Shown: positions 57,229 through 64,000 of the stretch, piece after piece
Layout: every line of letters starts with the position of its first letter
Position numbering within the stretch: position 1 is the stretch's first letter
Source: DATAOG01 sp963757395
GTDB taxonomy: Bacteria > Pseudomonadota > Alphaproteobacteria > Geminicoccales > Geminicoccaceae
Length of the DNA: 64,000 bases
Assembly: GCA_963757395.1 (NCBI GenBank)
Contig: CAVWRK010000025.1
Span: 1 to 64,000, forward strand
Direction: 5' to 3'
The notes under the pieces: model-generated
Told to the model about the DNA's origin: nothing
What the model saw: the letters and a program-made list of their open reading frames with translations, nothing else
Databases searched by the model: none
Program-made: the position numbers and the translations under genes

Positions 57229-57745
57229 TCAGGAGGCCCGACCCGGAGGCACCGCTCGCGCCTGACCTTCAGGCCGGTCTCTTCGCCCGGACGGATGCCC
57301 TTCTCCGCGAGCTCCTCGCAGCGCGCCCGCGGTCTTGCGCAGGTCCGAGAGCGCCATCGCTCGCAACACCTCGGGCGCCTTGGTGAACTGGATGTCCCGG
57401 TACTCGACGACCTGGATGTGGTTGCCCCAGGGGTCGATGAAGTCGAGCCCGCGCCCGGGCAGGATCTCGACGCCCGCCGCCTCGAGGGCCTGGCGCAGCG
57501 GCGCCCGGTCGTCGACCACGAGGCCGAAGTGGCGTTCCTGGTCCTTCGGCTGCGTCCGCCCGGCCGCGAGCGCGATGAACTGATCGCCCATGTCGATGAA
57601 CGCCATGGTTCGGCTCCGCCCGCGCAGCGAGAACGCGAACAGGCGGCCGTAAAAGGCGAGCGCCTCGTCGATGATCGCCGACCTCGAGCGCCACGTGGTT
57701 GAGGCCGACCAGACGCGGCTTGGCAGGCACCGGCTCCGAAGTCAT
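57229..57745 (-). CDS. VOC (glyoxalase/dioxygenase-fold) family protein (frameshifted)
   Basis: About 170 aa from ATG 57745. TSEPVPAKPRLVGLNHVALE, a shift near 57675, then EALAFYGRLFAFSLRGRSRT, MAFIDMGDQFIALAAGR, ERHFGLVVDDRAPLRQALEA and LDFIDPWGNHIQVVEYRDIQ. The NHVALEV start and DPWGNHIQVVEY end carry the His and Glu metal ligands of the fold. The C-terminal residues are uncertain because of a probable shift near 57320. Enzymes of this fold include glyoxalase and extradiol dioxygenase; no substrate can be named. Confidence 0.75.
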
Positions 57746-57920
57746 GGCGCAATCAGCCCTCAAACACCTCGACCACCAGCCGCCGCCCCAGCCGATGCCG
57801 GCGATTGTTGCGCCCGCCCAGGCCGCCCAACGAGCGAGCCGGTTTTTCGACCTTGTGCAGCCGGCCGGCCGCTACCGGCAGGTTGACCCCCGATCGCGGC
57901 CCAGCCCGTGCCGGTGCGAC

Positions 57921-58107
57921 TACTGGTGGTCGTCTCTTCCTTGATCTTGTCCTCGGTCTTCTCCGCGCCGCTCGAGCACCGCCCCGCCGGCCGCCGACAC
58001 GTCCTCGCCCATGCCCTTGACCGTGTTGCAGCCGGACGTCAGAGCGCCAGGCCGAACAGCGCCGGCATCAGCAGCAGACCGAGAATTCCCTTGCTACGCC
58101 TGGACAT
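57921..58107 (-). CDS. Entericidin EcnA/B-like small lipoprotein (frameshifted)
   Basis: ATG 58107 with GGAGGG upstream opens MSRRSKGILGLLLMPALFGL. A one-base shift near 58042 then gives LTSGCNTVKGMGEDVSAAGG, with a lipobox Cys and the CNTVxGxGxDVxAxG text of entericidins. A second shift leads to SGAEKTEDKIKEETTTS. The short length (about 60 aa) fits. Entericidins are envelope lipoproteins of unclear role, some behaving as toxin-antidote peptides. It is too small and broken for simple gene calling. Confidence 0.65.
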
Positions 58108-58254
58108 CGTGCTTCCCTCCACTCGCGTGATGCTGCGCGCGGTCCGCGCATCTCTCGGTATGGTCGCGCGGCGCACGTCGTACATGAGCCCCGACGCGCG
58201 CAGCAAGAGTACCAAACGGCGCAGGCCGTGGCGGAGTTCCGCGGCGGCAGGCGA

Positions 58255-59080
58255 TCAGCCGGCGCGAGCGCCGGCTCCCTCGGCGAGGTGCACGAACTCG
58301 ATCAGGGCGTCCAGGGTGGCGTCCGGCTGCTCGACCATCAGCATGTGGCCGGCCGCCGGCAGGGCGACGAACCGGGCGCCCTTGATCGCCTCGGCGAGCC
58401 TCGCGCCCTGGCGGGCGGGCGCCATGCGGTCGAACTCGCCGGCCAGGACCAGGGTCGGGCAGCGCACCTTCGCGGCCGCCGCGAGGCCATCCTCGTAGGC
58501 GTTGCAGGCGGCGAGGTCGGTCTGCCAGCACCGGCCCGACCGAGCGCTCGAGCAGCCGCATGGCGTGGCCCATCATCCAGCTGCCGGGCGCCTTGTGGCC
58601 GCCGAGGTGGCCGGCCGGCCCGAAGCCCCAGTCGCAGATCAGCAGGGCGGCGCGCGGCCCGGGCCCCGGGCGGCCGCCTCGAGCAGGTCCGGATGGACCG
58701 GCATCCTGGCCGCCGCGCCGAGCAGCGCCAGGCCCGCGATCCGCCGGCGATGGCGCGCCGCCAGCTCGAGCCCGATCAGCGCGCCCATCGAATGGCCGAC
58801 CAGGCTGACCGCCGGCGCGTCCAGAAGCTTGATCAGCTCCCAGAGCCAGTCGGCCAGCGCCGCGATCGAGGTCGGCAGCTCGCCGCCGCTCCGGCCGTGG
58901 CCCGGCAGATCGAGCGCCAGCGCGTTCCAGCCGCGATAGGCGAAATGACGGGTCTGCAGGGACCAGACCGAATGGTCCATGCCGGCGCCGTGCACGAACA
59001 GGATGGTCGGCCGCGCCGGATCGAAGCCCTTGCCGTGGTCCGCGAGAAAGACGGGCGCGCCGTCGACGGCTGAGCTCCAT
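58255..59080 (-). CDS. Alpha/beta hydrolase (frameshifted)
   Basis: About 275 aa from ATG 59080. A shift just after the start gives AVDGAPVFLADHGKGFDPAR, then PTILFVHGAGMDHSVWSLQT, RGWNALALDLPGHGRSGG and VSLVGHSMGALIGLELAARH with the nucleophile Ser in GHSMG. After shifts near 58660 and 58525 come MRLLERSVGP, CPTLVLAGEFDRMAP with the Asp, and FVALPAAGHMLMVEQPDATL with the His. It is a complete catalytic triad. The substrate is unknown. It sits 10 bases downstream of the MetY-type gene's start side, on the same strand. Confidence 0.85.
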
Positions 59081-59090
59081 CGGCCGCCCC

Positions 59091-60386
59091 TCAGGCCTTC
59101 TGGGCGCGCCTGAGCGCCCGGTCGAGATCATCGATGATGTCGGCCGGGTCCTCGAGGCCGACCGAGAGCCGGATCATGTCCTCGCCGACGCCCGCGGCCT
59201 CGAGCGCCTCGGCGCCGACCTGCAGATGGGTGGTCGAGGCCGGGTGGATCACGAGCGTCTTGGCGTCGCCGACGTTGGCGAGATGCGAGGCGAGCGCGCA
59301 GGCCTCGATGAAGCGCCGGCCGGCCGCGCGCCCGCCCTTGACCCCGAAGCTCACCATCGAGCCCGCCCCCTTGGGCAGCACCCGCTTCGCCAGCCGGTGG
59401 TCGGGATGGGTCGCGAGCGAGGGATGCAGCACCCAGGCGACCGCCTCGTGGGTCGCGAGGAATTTCACCACCTGATGGGTATTGGCCATGTGGCGCTCGA
59501 TCCGGAGCGGCAGGGTCTCGATGCCCTGCAGGATGTAGAACGCGTTCTGCGGGCTCATGCAGGCGCCGAAGTCGCGCAGCCCCTCGGTCCGCGCCCGCAT
59601 GTGGAAGGCCGACGGGCCGAAGGTCTCGGCGTAGACCAGGCCGTCGTAGCCGGGATAGGGCTCGGTCAGGGTCGGGAATTTTTCCGAGCTCTGCCAGTCG
59701 AAGCGGCCGCCGTCGACCAGGACGCCGCCGATCGCGATGCCGTGGCCGCCCAGCCACTTGGTCGCCGAATGCAGCACCAGATCGGCGCCCGCCTCGAACG
59801 GCCGGCAAAGGCAGGGCGTGGCGAAGGTGTTGTCGATCAGGAGCGGCAGGCCGTGCTCGTGCGCGACCTCGGCGATCTTCGCGATGTCCAGGACCTCGAG
59901 GCCGGGATTGCCGATCGTCTCGCCGAACAGGAGCCGGGTCTCGGGCCGGATCGCGGCCGCGAACGCCGCAGGATCGCGCGGGTCGACGAAGCTCGTCTCG
60001 ATGCCGAAGCGCGGCAGGGTGAGCTTCAAAAGGTTGGTCGAGCCGCCATAGAGCGACTTCGACGCGACGATGTGGCCGCCCGCCCCCATCAGCGTCACGA
60101 TCGCGAGATGGAGCGCTGCCTGGCCGCTCGCGGTCGCGACCGCCCCGACCCCGCCCTCGAGCGCCGCGACCCGCTCCTCGAGGACCGCGGTGGTCGGATT
60201 CGAGATCCGCGAATAGATGTGCCCGGCGCGCTCCAGGTTGAACAGGGACGCCGCCTGGTCGGCGTCGGTGAACACGTAGGACGTGGTCTGATAGATCGGC
60301 ACCGCGCGCGCCCCGGTCGCGGGGTCCGGCCGCTGGCCGGCATGCAGCGCCAGCGTGTCGAGTTTCAGGAGCTTGGGCTCGGTCAT
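59091..60386 (-). CDS. metY: O-acetylhomoserine sulfhydrylase-type PLP enzyme (MetY-like)
   Basis: 431 aa, intact, the length of MetY rather than the shorter cystathionine enzymes. N-terminal block LDTLALHAGQRPDPATGARA / VPIYQTTSYVF; phosphate-binding YSRISNPTTAVLEERVAALE; SGQAALHLAIVTLMGAG; Asp185 in PLLIDNTFATP; PLP lysine Lys210 in LVLHSATKWLGGHG. It makes homocysteine from O-acetylhomoserine and sulfide, feeding the acceptor of MetE-like methyl transfer. The neighbouring gene set on the same strand is the hydrolase downstream and the OYE-like enzyme upstream. Confidence 0.9.
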   Translation of the reverse strand: MTEPKLLKLDTLALHAGQRPDPATGARAVPIYQTTSYVFTDADQAASLFNLERAGHIYSRISNPTTAVLEERVAALEGGVGAVATASGQAALHLAIVTLMGAGGHIVASKSLYGGSTNLLKLTLPRFGIETSFVDPRDPAAFAAAIRPETRLLFGETIGNPGLEVLDIAKIAEVAHEHGLPLLIDNTFATPCLCRPFEAGADLVLHSATKWLGGHGIAIGGVLVDGGRFDWQSSEKFPTLTEPYPGYDGLVYAETFGPSAFHMRARTEGLRDFGACMSPQNAFYILQGIETLPLRIERHMANTHQVVKFLATHEAVAWVLHPSLATHPDHRLAKRVLPKGAGSMVSFGVKGGRAAGRRFIEACALASHLANVGDAKTLVIHPASTTHLQVGAEALEAAGVGEDMIRLSVGLEDPADIIDDLDRALRRAQKA

Positions 60387-60406
60387 GGCTGACCTCGTCG
60401 AGGGGT

Positions 60407-61519
60407 TCAGGGCGCTGCTCCGCCGCTCGCCGGGTGGGCCGGCCAGAGGTCGGGAGCGCAGCGGGCGTACATCCGCGGATAGGCGGTCTCGGCACCGAGG
60501 GCCGCGGCCGCGTGCCAGGCAAAGCGCGGGTCGTACATGATCGCGCGGGCGAGCGCCACCAGATCGGCCCGGCCCTCGGCGACGATCGCCTCGGCCTGCT
60601 GCGGGTTGGTGATCATGCCGACCGCCCAGGTCGGAATCTCGGCCTCGCGCCGTATCCGTTCGGAAAAAGGGACCTGGTAGCCGGGGCCGAGCGGGATCTT
60701 CTGGCGCGGATCGAGGCCACCGCTCGAGACGTCGACGAAGTCGCAGCCGAGCGTCTTGAGCGCCCGCGCGAAGGCGACCGTTTCTGTCACGGTCCAGCCG
60801 CCGTCCACCCAATCGGTCGCCGAGACGCGCATGCCCAAGGGCTTCTCCGCCGGCCAGACCTCGCGGACCGACTCGAACACCTCGAGCGGGAAGCGCATCC
60901 GCCGCTCGAGGTTGCCGCCATAGGCGTCGGTCCGCCGGTTGCTGATCGGCGACAGGAACTGGTGCAGCAGATAGCCATGGGCGCCATGCAGCTCCATGAG
61001 ATCGAAGCCGAGCCGGACGGCACGCTCGGTAGCGGCGACGAACTGCCGCTTGATCAGGGCGAGGCCCGCGGTATCGAGCGCCTCGGGCGTGTGCCAACCG
61101 TCGGCATAGGCGAGCGCCGAAGGCCCGACCGTGGTCCAGGGGCGCTCGCCCCGCCCAAGCGGCCGGCCGCCCTCGATCGGCGGATGGACCGACGCCTTGC
61201 GCCCGGCGTGGGCGAGCTGGATGCCAAGCGCGGTGACGCCGTACTGCCGGCAGAACCCGATCACCCGCGCGAGCGCCTGCTCGTTGGCATCGGACCAGAG
61301 ACCGAGGCACTTGTGGGTGATCCGGCCGACCTCGGAGACATGGGTCGCCTCGGTCATCACCAGGCCGGCCGCGCCGATCGCGAACTGGCCGAGATGCATC
61401 AGATGCCAGTCGTTGGCAGAGCCGGCCTCGGCATTGTACTGGCACATCGACGACACCACGATCCGGTTGGCGAGCGTCAGGCCGCGGAGCGCGATCGGGG
61501 CGAACAGGGCAGAGGCCAT
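60407..61519 (-). CDS. NADH:flavin oxidoreductase / Old Yellow Enzyme family (YqjM-like)
   Basis: 370 aa, intact. FMN barrel text: MASALFAPIALRGLTLANRI, VVSSMCQYNAEAGSANDWHL (the Cys near residue 25 is typical of the YqjM class), IQLAHAGRKAS, FDLMELHGAHGYLLHQFLSP, NRRTDAYGGNLERRMRFPLE and DLVALARAIMYDP. Such enzymes reduce activated alkenes with NADPH. Family members are also used in degradation of aromatic and xenobiotic compounds. It is 21 bases from the MetY gene. Confidence 0.92.
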   Translation of the reverse strand: MASALFAPIALRGLTLANRIVVSSMCQYNAEAGSANDWHLMHLGQFAIGAAGLVMTEATHVSEVGRITHKCLGLWSDANEQALARVIGFCRQYGVTALGIQLAHAGRKASVHPPIEGGRPLGRGERPWTTVGPSALAYADGWHTPEALDTAGLALIKRQFVAATERAVRLGFDLMELHGAHGYLLHQFLSPISNRRTDAYGGNLERRMRFPLEVFESVREVWPAEKPLGMRVSATDWVDGGWTVTETVAFARALKTLGCDFVDVSSGGLDPRQKIPLGPGYQVPFSERIRREAEIPTWAVGMITNPQQAEAIVAEGRADLVALARAIMYDPRFAWHAAAALGAETAYPRMYARCAPDLWPAHPASGGAAP

Positions 61520-61697
61520 CGGGCAGCGTTTCCTCGCTTGGAGCCACTTGCGGCTCGAGGCTCGGGGCTTGTTAGACCAAGCCAGGGCATCTGCACAGCA
61601 CGGCCGCGCGTTCGGCTCCGACCGGGCGCCCAGCCCTCAACCAAGCCTTAAGGCCGATACCCCTAAAGTGGCCTGCGCGTGAACGGGAGAAGGCGCC

Positions 61698-62519
61698 ATG
61701 ACTGGTCGCTTGCCAGAAGCTCTGGCCGCGCTCGAGGGCGAGATCCGCGAGAATGGCTGGATCAACGCCGATCAGGTGCTCCGCCTGCGGCGCACCGTCT
61801 ACCAGGACGGCGCGATCGGTCGCGACGAGGCGGCCTGCCTGTTCCGCCTCAATCGCCGGGTGCTGGCGAGCGATCCGGCCTGGGCGGAATTCTACGTCGA
61901 GGCGCTGACCGATTTCTTCTACTGGCGCAACGGCACCGACAGCGTGCTCACCGAGGATGGCGAGCGGATGCTGTTCGAATGGTTGGGACCACGCCCGAGC
62001 GTCGACGACGCGACCGAGCTCCGCCTCCTGCTCAACCTGATCTTCCGCACCACCGGCTGCTCGGAGCGCTTCCAGAGCTTCGTCCTCAAGGCGGTCGAGC
62101 ACAGCGTGCTGAACAGTGACCACGCTCTGTTCGGCTTTGCCGACCGCCGCGCCGGCGCGATCGACAAGGCCGACGTCGAGGTGATCCGCCGCCTGATCTA
62201 CGGCTCCGGCAGCCAGAGCGGGATCGCGATCAGCCGGGCCGAGGCCGAGTTCCTGTTCGAGCTCAATCGGGCGACCGCGGGCGCCGACAACGATCCGGCC
62301 TGGCGGGACCTGTTCGTCAAGGCGATCACCATGCACATCCTGCATGGCGGCGATTCGCCGGAGCGGGTGGACGAGCAGGAGGCTGCCTGGCTCAGCGGCC
62401 AGATCGGCGCCGATTGGGATGACCATACCAACGAGCGCGTCCTGCTCACTTACCTGAAGCAGGAGGCGGCTGGCCTCCATCCGCTGCTCGACCCGCTCTA
62501 TCAGCGCCTCGCCAGCTGA
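61698..62519 (+). CDS. Conserved protein of unknown function with an internal duplication
   Basis: 273 aa, intact, GGGAGAAGG upstream. Residues ~22-80 (INADQVLRLRRTVYQDGAIG, RDEAACLFRLNRRVLASDPA, WAEFYVEALTDFF) are repeated at ~155-215 (IDKADVEVIRRLIYGSG, SRAEAEFLFELNRATAGADN, DPAWRDLFVKAITMHIL). The EA-x-x-LF-x-LN then DPAW then F/V-x-A-I/L pattern recurs in uncharacterised alphaproteobacterial proteins. All-alpha, acidic, no signal or membrane segment. The fold might be EF-hand-like or TerB-like; I cannot decide. It stands alone, ahead of the adenylate cyclase gene. Confidence 0.7.
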   Translation: MTGRLPEALAALEGEIRENGWINADQVLRLRRTVYQDGAIGRDEAACLFRLNRRVLASDPAWAEFYVEALTDFFYWRNGTDSVLTEDGERMLFEWLGPRPSVDDATELRLLLNLIFRTTGCSERFQSFVLKAVEHSVLNSDHALFGFADRRAGAIDKADVEVIRRLIYGSGSQSGIAISRAEAEFLFELNRATAGADNDPAWRDLFVKAITMHILHGGDSPERVDEQEAAWLSGQIGADWDDHTNERVLLTYLKQEAAGLHPLLDPLYQRLAS

Positions 62520-62691
62520 TCGACCTTACCTGAGAAGCTCGCCGGCGCAATTCGGCCGGCGTCCGGGACTAGCGACGTCGTTACTTCGATCAACGGCGAT
62601 TCCGGAGACCCGCGGCGGTTCGAACTCGTGCCCACCCTGCGCCCTACTGTGTCACCGTAGAAAACGCGGTCAGCGGTCAGGGGGGCAGGTT

Positions 62692-64000
62692 ATGGCGCCG
62701 ACGGCCATCCTCACCAGCCAGCTCAGCGGACGACGCGAGCGCGTCGAACGGCTGGTCTCGAAGCGCGTCGAGGACGCCTTCCGGGCCGAGCAGCTGGCCG
62801 GACTCAGGCTCGCGACCCGGGCCCAACTGATCGCACTCGCGGTGATCGCGGCCTGGCTCTATGTCTGGGTCAGTTCGCCCCGGATCTATTTCCTCGAGAC
62901 CCTGCTCGCCCTGTTCGCCGGCTGCGCCCTCGCCCAATATCGCTTGGGCACGATCGATCGACCGTGGCTGCACTACGCGATGGTCGCGCTCTACATGGCC
63001 ATGCTCAGCTTCGCGATGTTCGGTTACGATCTCCTGTTCGGCGACGCCTGGCCGCCGCAGATGATGCTCCGCAACGGCACCTTCGTCTATTTCTTCATGT
63101 TCATCGCCGTCGTGGCGCTGAGCTACTCTCCACCGCTGGTCGCCTGGGCCGGTGTCGTCGGGGCTCTGGCCTGGTGGCTGGGCGTCCGCCTGATCATCGC
63201 CCAGCCCGGGACGCTGACGCCGTCCGGTCACGACGACCTGACGCCCGAGCGGATGCTCGCGGCGCACCTGGATGCGCGCTTCGTCGACCTCGACGTCGTC
63301 ACCCAGGACGTGGTGGTGCTGCTGATCGTCGCCGGCATTCTCGCCGCCGGAGTCTGGCGCACACGCCGTCTGGTCCTGCGCCAGGCGGTTGCGGCGCGCG
63401 AGCGGGCCAATCTCGCCCGCTACTTCTCGCCCCGGATCGTCGACCGGCTGGCCCAGGCGGACGAGCCGCTCGGCCAGGTGCGCGTGCAGCCGGTCGCGGT
63501 GCTGTTCGCCGACATCGTCGGCTTCACCCACCGCTCCGAGCGCGAGCCGCCGGAGCGCATCGTCGCCCTGCTGCGCGCCTTCCACGCCCGCCTCGAGCAG
63601 GCGGTGTTCGAGCACGACGGCACCCTCGACAAGTACCTTGGCGACGGCATCATGGCGACCTTCGGCACCCCCGAGACGGACGCCGACGATCCGTACAACG
63701 CGCTCGCCGCGGCGCGCGCCATGCTGGCCAGCATCGAGGCCTGGAACCACGAGCCTGGCGGGCCCGGCCGGGACCCGATCCGGCTGTCGATCGGCATCCA
63801 CTATGGCGAGGTCGTGCTCGGCGACATCGGCTCCGAGCGCCGGCTCGAGTTCGCGGTGCTGGGCGACGTGGTCAACGTCGCGAGCCGGCTCGAGGAGCTG
63901 ACCCGCAGGCTCGCCAGCCCGCTGGTGGTGAGCGATGCGCTGGTCCAGGCCGCCCGCGGGCGATCTGCCGGCGCGCCGGCCCTCGTCGGGCTGCGTCCGA
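62692..64000 (+). CDS. Class III adenylate/guanylate cyclase with membrane sensor domain (runs off the window)
   Basis: From ATG 62692 the frame is open to the last base (436 codons). After a soluble start (APTAILTSQLSGRRERVERL) come about six hydrophobic helices (LIALAVIAAWLYVWVSSP, FLETLLALFAGCALAQYRLG, MVALYMAMLSFAMFGYDLLF, GTFVYFFMFIAVVALSYSPP, and one near 63,320). The cyclase domain begins NLARYFSPRIVDRLAQ and has VAVLFADIVGFTHRSEREPP with the first metal Asp, YLGDGIMATFGTP with the second Asp, and VVNVASRLEELTRR with the transition-state Asn/Arg. It makes cyclic nucleotide in response to a membrane or lipid-side signal. Confidence 0.9.
   Translation, partial: MAPTAILTSQLSGRRERVERLVSKRVEDAFRAEQLAGLRLATRAQLIALAVIAAWLYVWVSSPRIYFLETLLALFAGCALAQYRLGTIDRPWLHYAMVALYMAMLSFAMFGYDLLFGDAWPPQMMLRNGTFVYFFMFIAVVALSYSPPLVAWAGVVGALAWWLGVRLIIAQPGTLTPSGHDDLTPERMLAAHLDARFVDLDVVTQDVVVLLIVAGILAAGVWRTRRLVLRQAVAARERANLARYFSPRIVDRLAQADEPLGQVRVQPVAVLFADIVGFTHRSEREPPERIVALLRAFHARLEQAVFEHDGTLDKYLGDGIMATFGTPETDADDPYNALAAARAMLASIEAWNHEPGGPGRDPIRLSIGIHYGEVVLGDIGSERRLEFAVLGDVVNVASRLEELTRRLASPLVVSDALVQAARGRSAGAPALVGLRP

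Noticed and set aside
54489..57752. A 1,087-aa minus-strand frame joining the MalF-like permease to the region opposite metV-metF
   Set aside because: Only the last 326 residues are real permease. The rest lies opposite well-supported metV and metF genes and has Arg/Ala/His-rich shadow composition.

Overview
The window looks like two unrelated pieces of DNA joined near position 14,945. Positions 1 to about 14,940 have lower GC (roughly 55-62 % by eye) and planctomycete hallmarks: an extracellular protein with the N-terminal motif ELLEQRTLLT and a dockerin tail, a TIGR03032-family protein and a single-ORF IS66 element. From about 14,945 to the end the GC is near 70 % and the genes look alphaproteobacterial (Rhodospirillales/Rhizobiales-like): a one-subunit methylmalonyl-CoA mutase, the mutY-dciA-dsbA neighbourhood, an HWE histidine kinase and TAXI-type TRAP transport. 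The joint lies inside one open reading frame that runs from the end of the TIGR03032 protein straight into the mutase. I read this as a chimeric metagenomic contig, not as transfer. Many genes carry one-base frameshifts whose two halves match one family, so much of the window appears to be an unpolished long-read assembly.

Left part: the end of a WD40 protein cut by an IS66 element (110-1643); an AbiE-type toxin-antitoxin pair whose toxin carries a WYL-like domain and a Cys/His-rich tail (1846-4080); a broken gene of a conserved uncharacterised family; an ankyrin protein; a repeat-rich gap with a fragment resembling a tRNA 3' end; a roughly 2,250-residue FG-GAP/DUF11/dockerin surface protein on the minus strand (6798-13551); and the TIGR03032 gene cut at the joint.

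Right part: methylmalonyl-CoA mutase; a small membrane protein; an AsmA-like protein; an OmpA-like lipoprotein; MutY, DciA, a Sel1 lipoprotein and a DsbA-like thiol oxidoreductase; an agmatinase-like enzyme; a TAXI-TRAP transporter; a scattered peptide-type ABC transporter (dppD 30.1-30.9 kb, dppC 34.7-35.7 kb, dppB 37.2-38.2 kb) with a kinase/response-regulator pair, a formylglycine-enzyme-like protein, a methyltransferase and VapBC in between; two MetE-like proteins with a divergent MerR regulator; a second, complete peptide-type ABC system (42.9-50.9 kb) with HicAB between dppD and dppF; a sugar-type ABC system (51.3-55.5 kb) with broken MNT/HEPN remnants between permease and binding protein; a MetV-MetF pair; MetY; an Old Yellow Enzyme relative; and an adenylate cyclase running off the end.

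Two themes link the right part. First, toxin-antitoxin modules or their remains sit between genes of all three ABC importers. Second, there is a concentration of methyl and one-carbon functions (two MetE-like proteins, MetV, MetF, MetY, two methyltransferases), with similar ACGT-containing palindromes upstream of both MetE-like genes and a related CGTTAACG pair ahead of dppD2. Together these suggest uptake of a methylated substrate and transfer of its methyl group to folate, a hypothesis and not something shown by the sequence.
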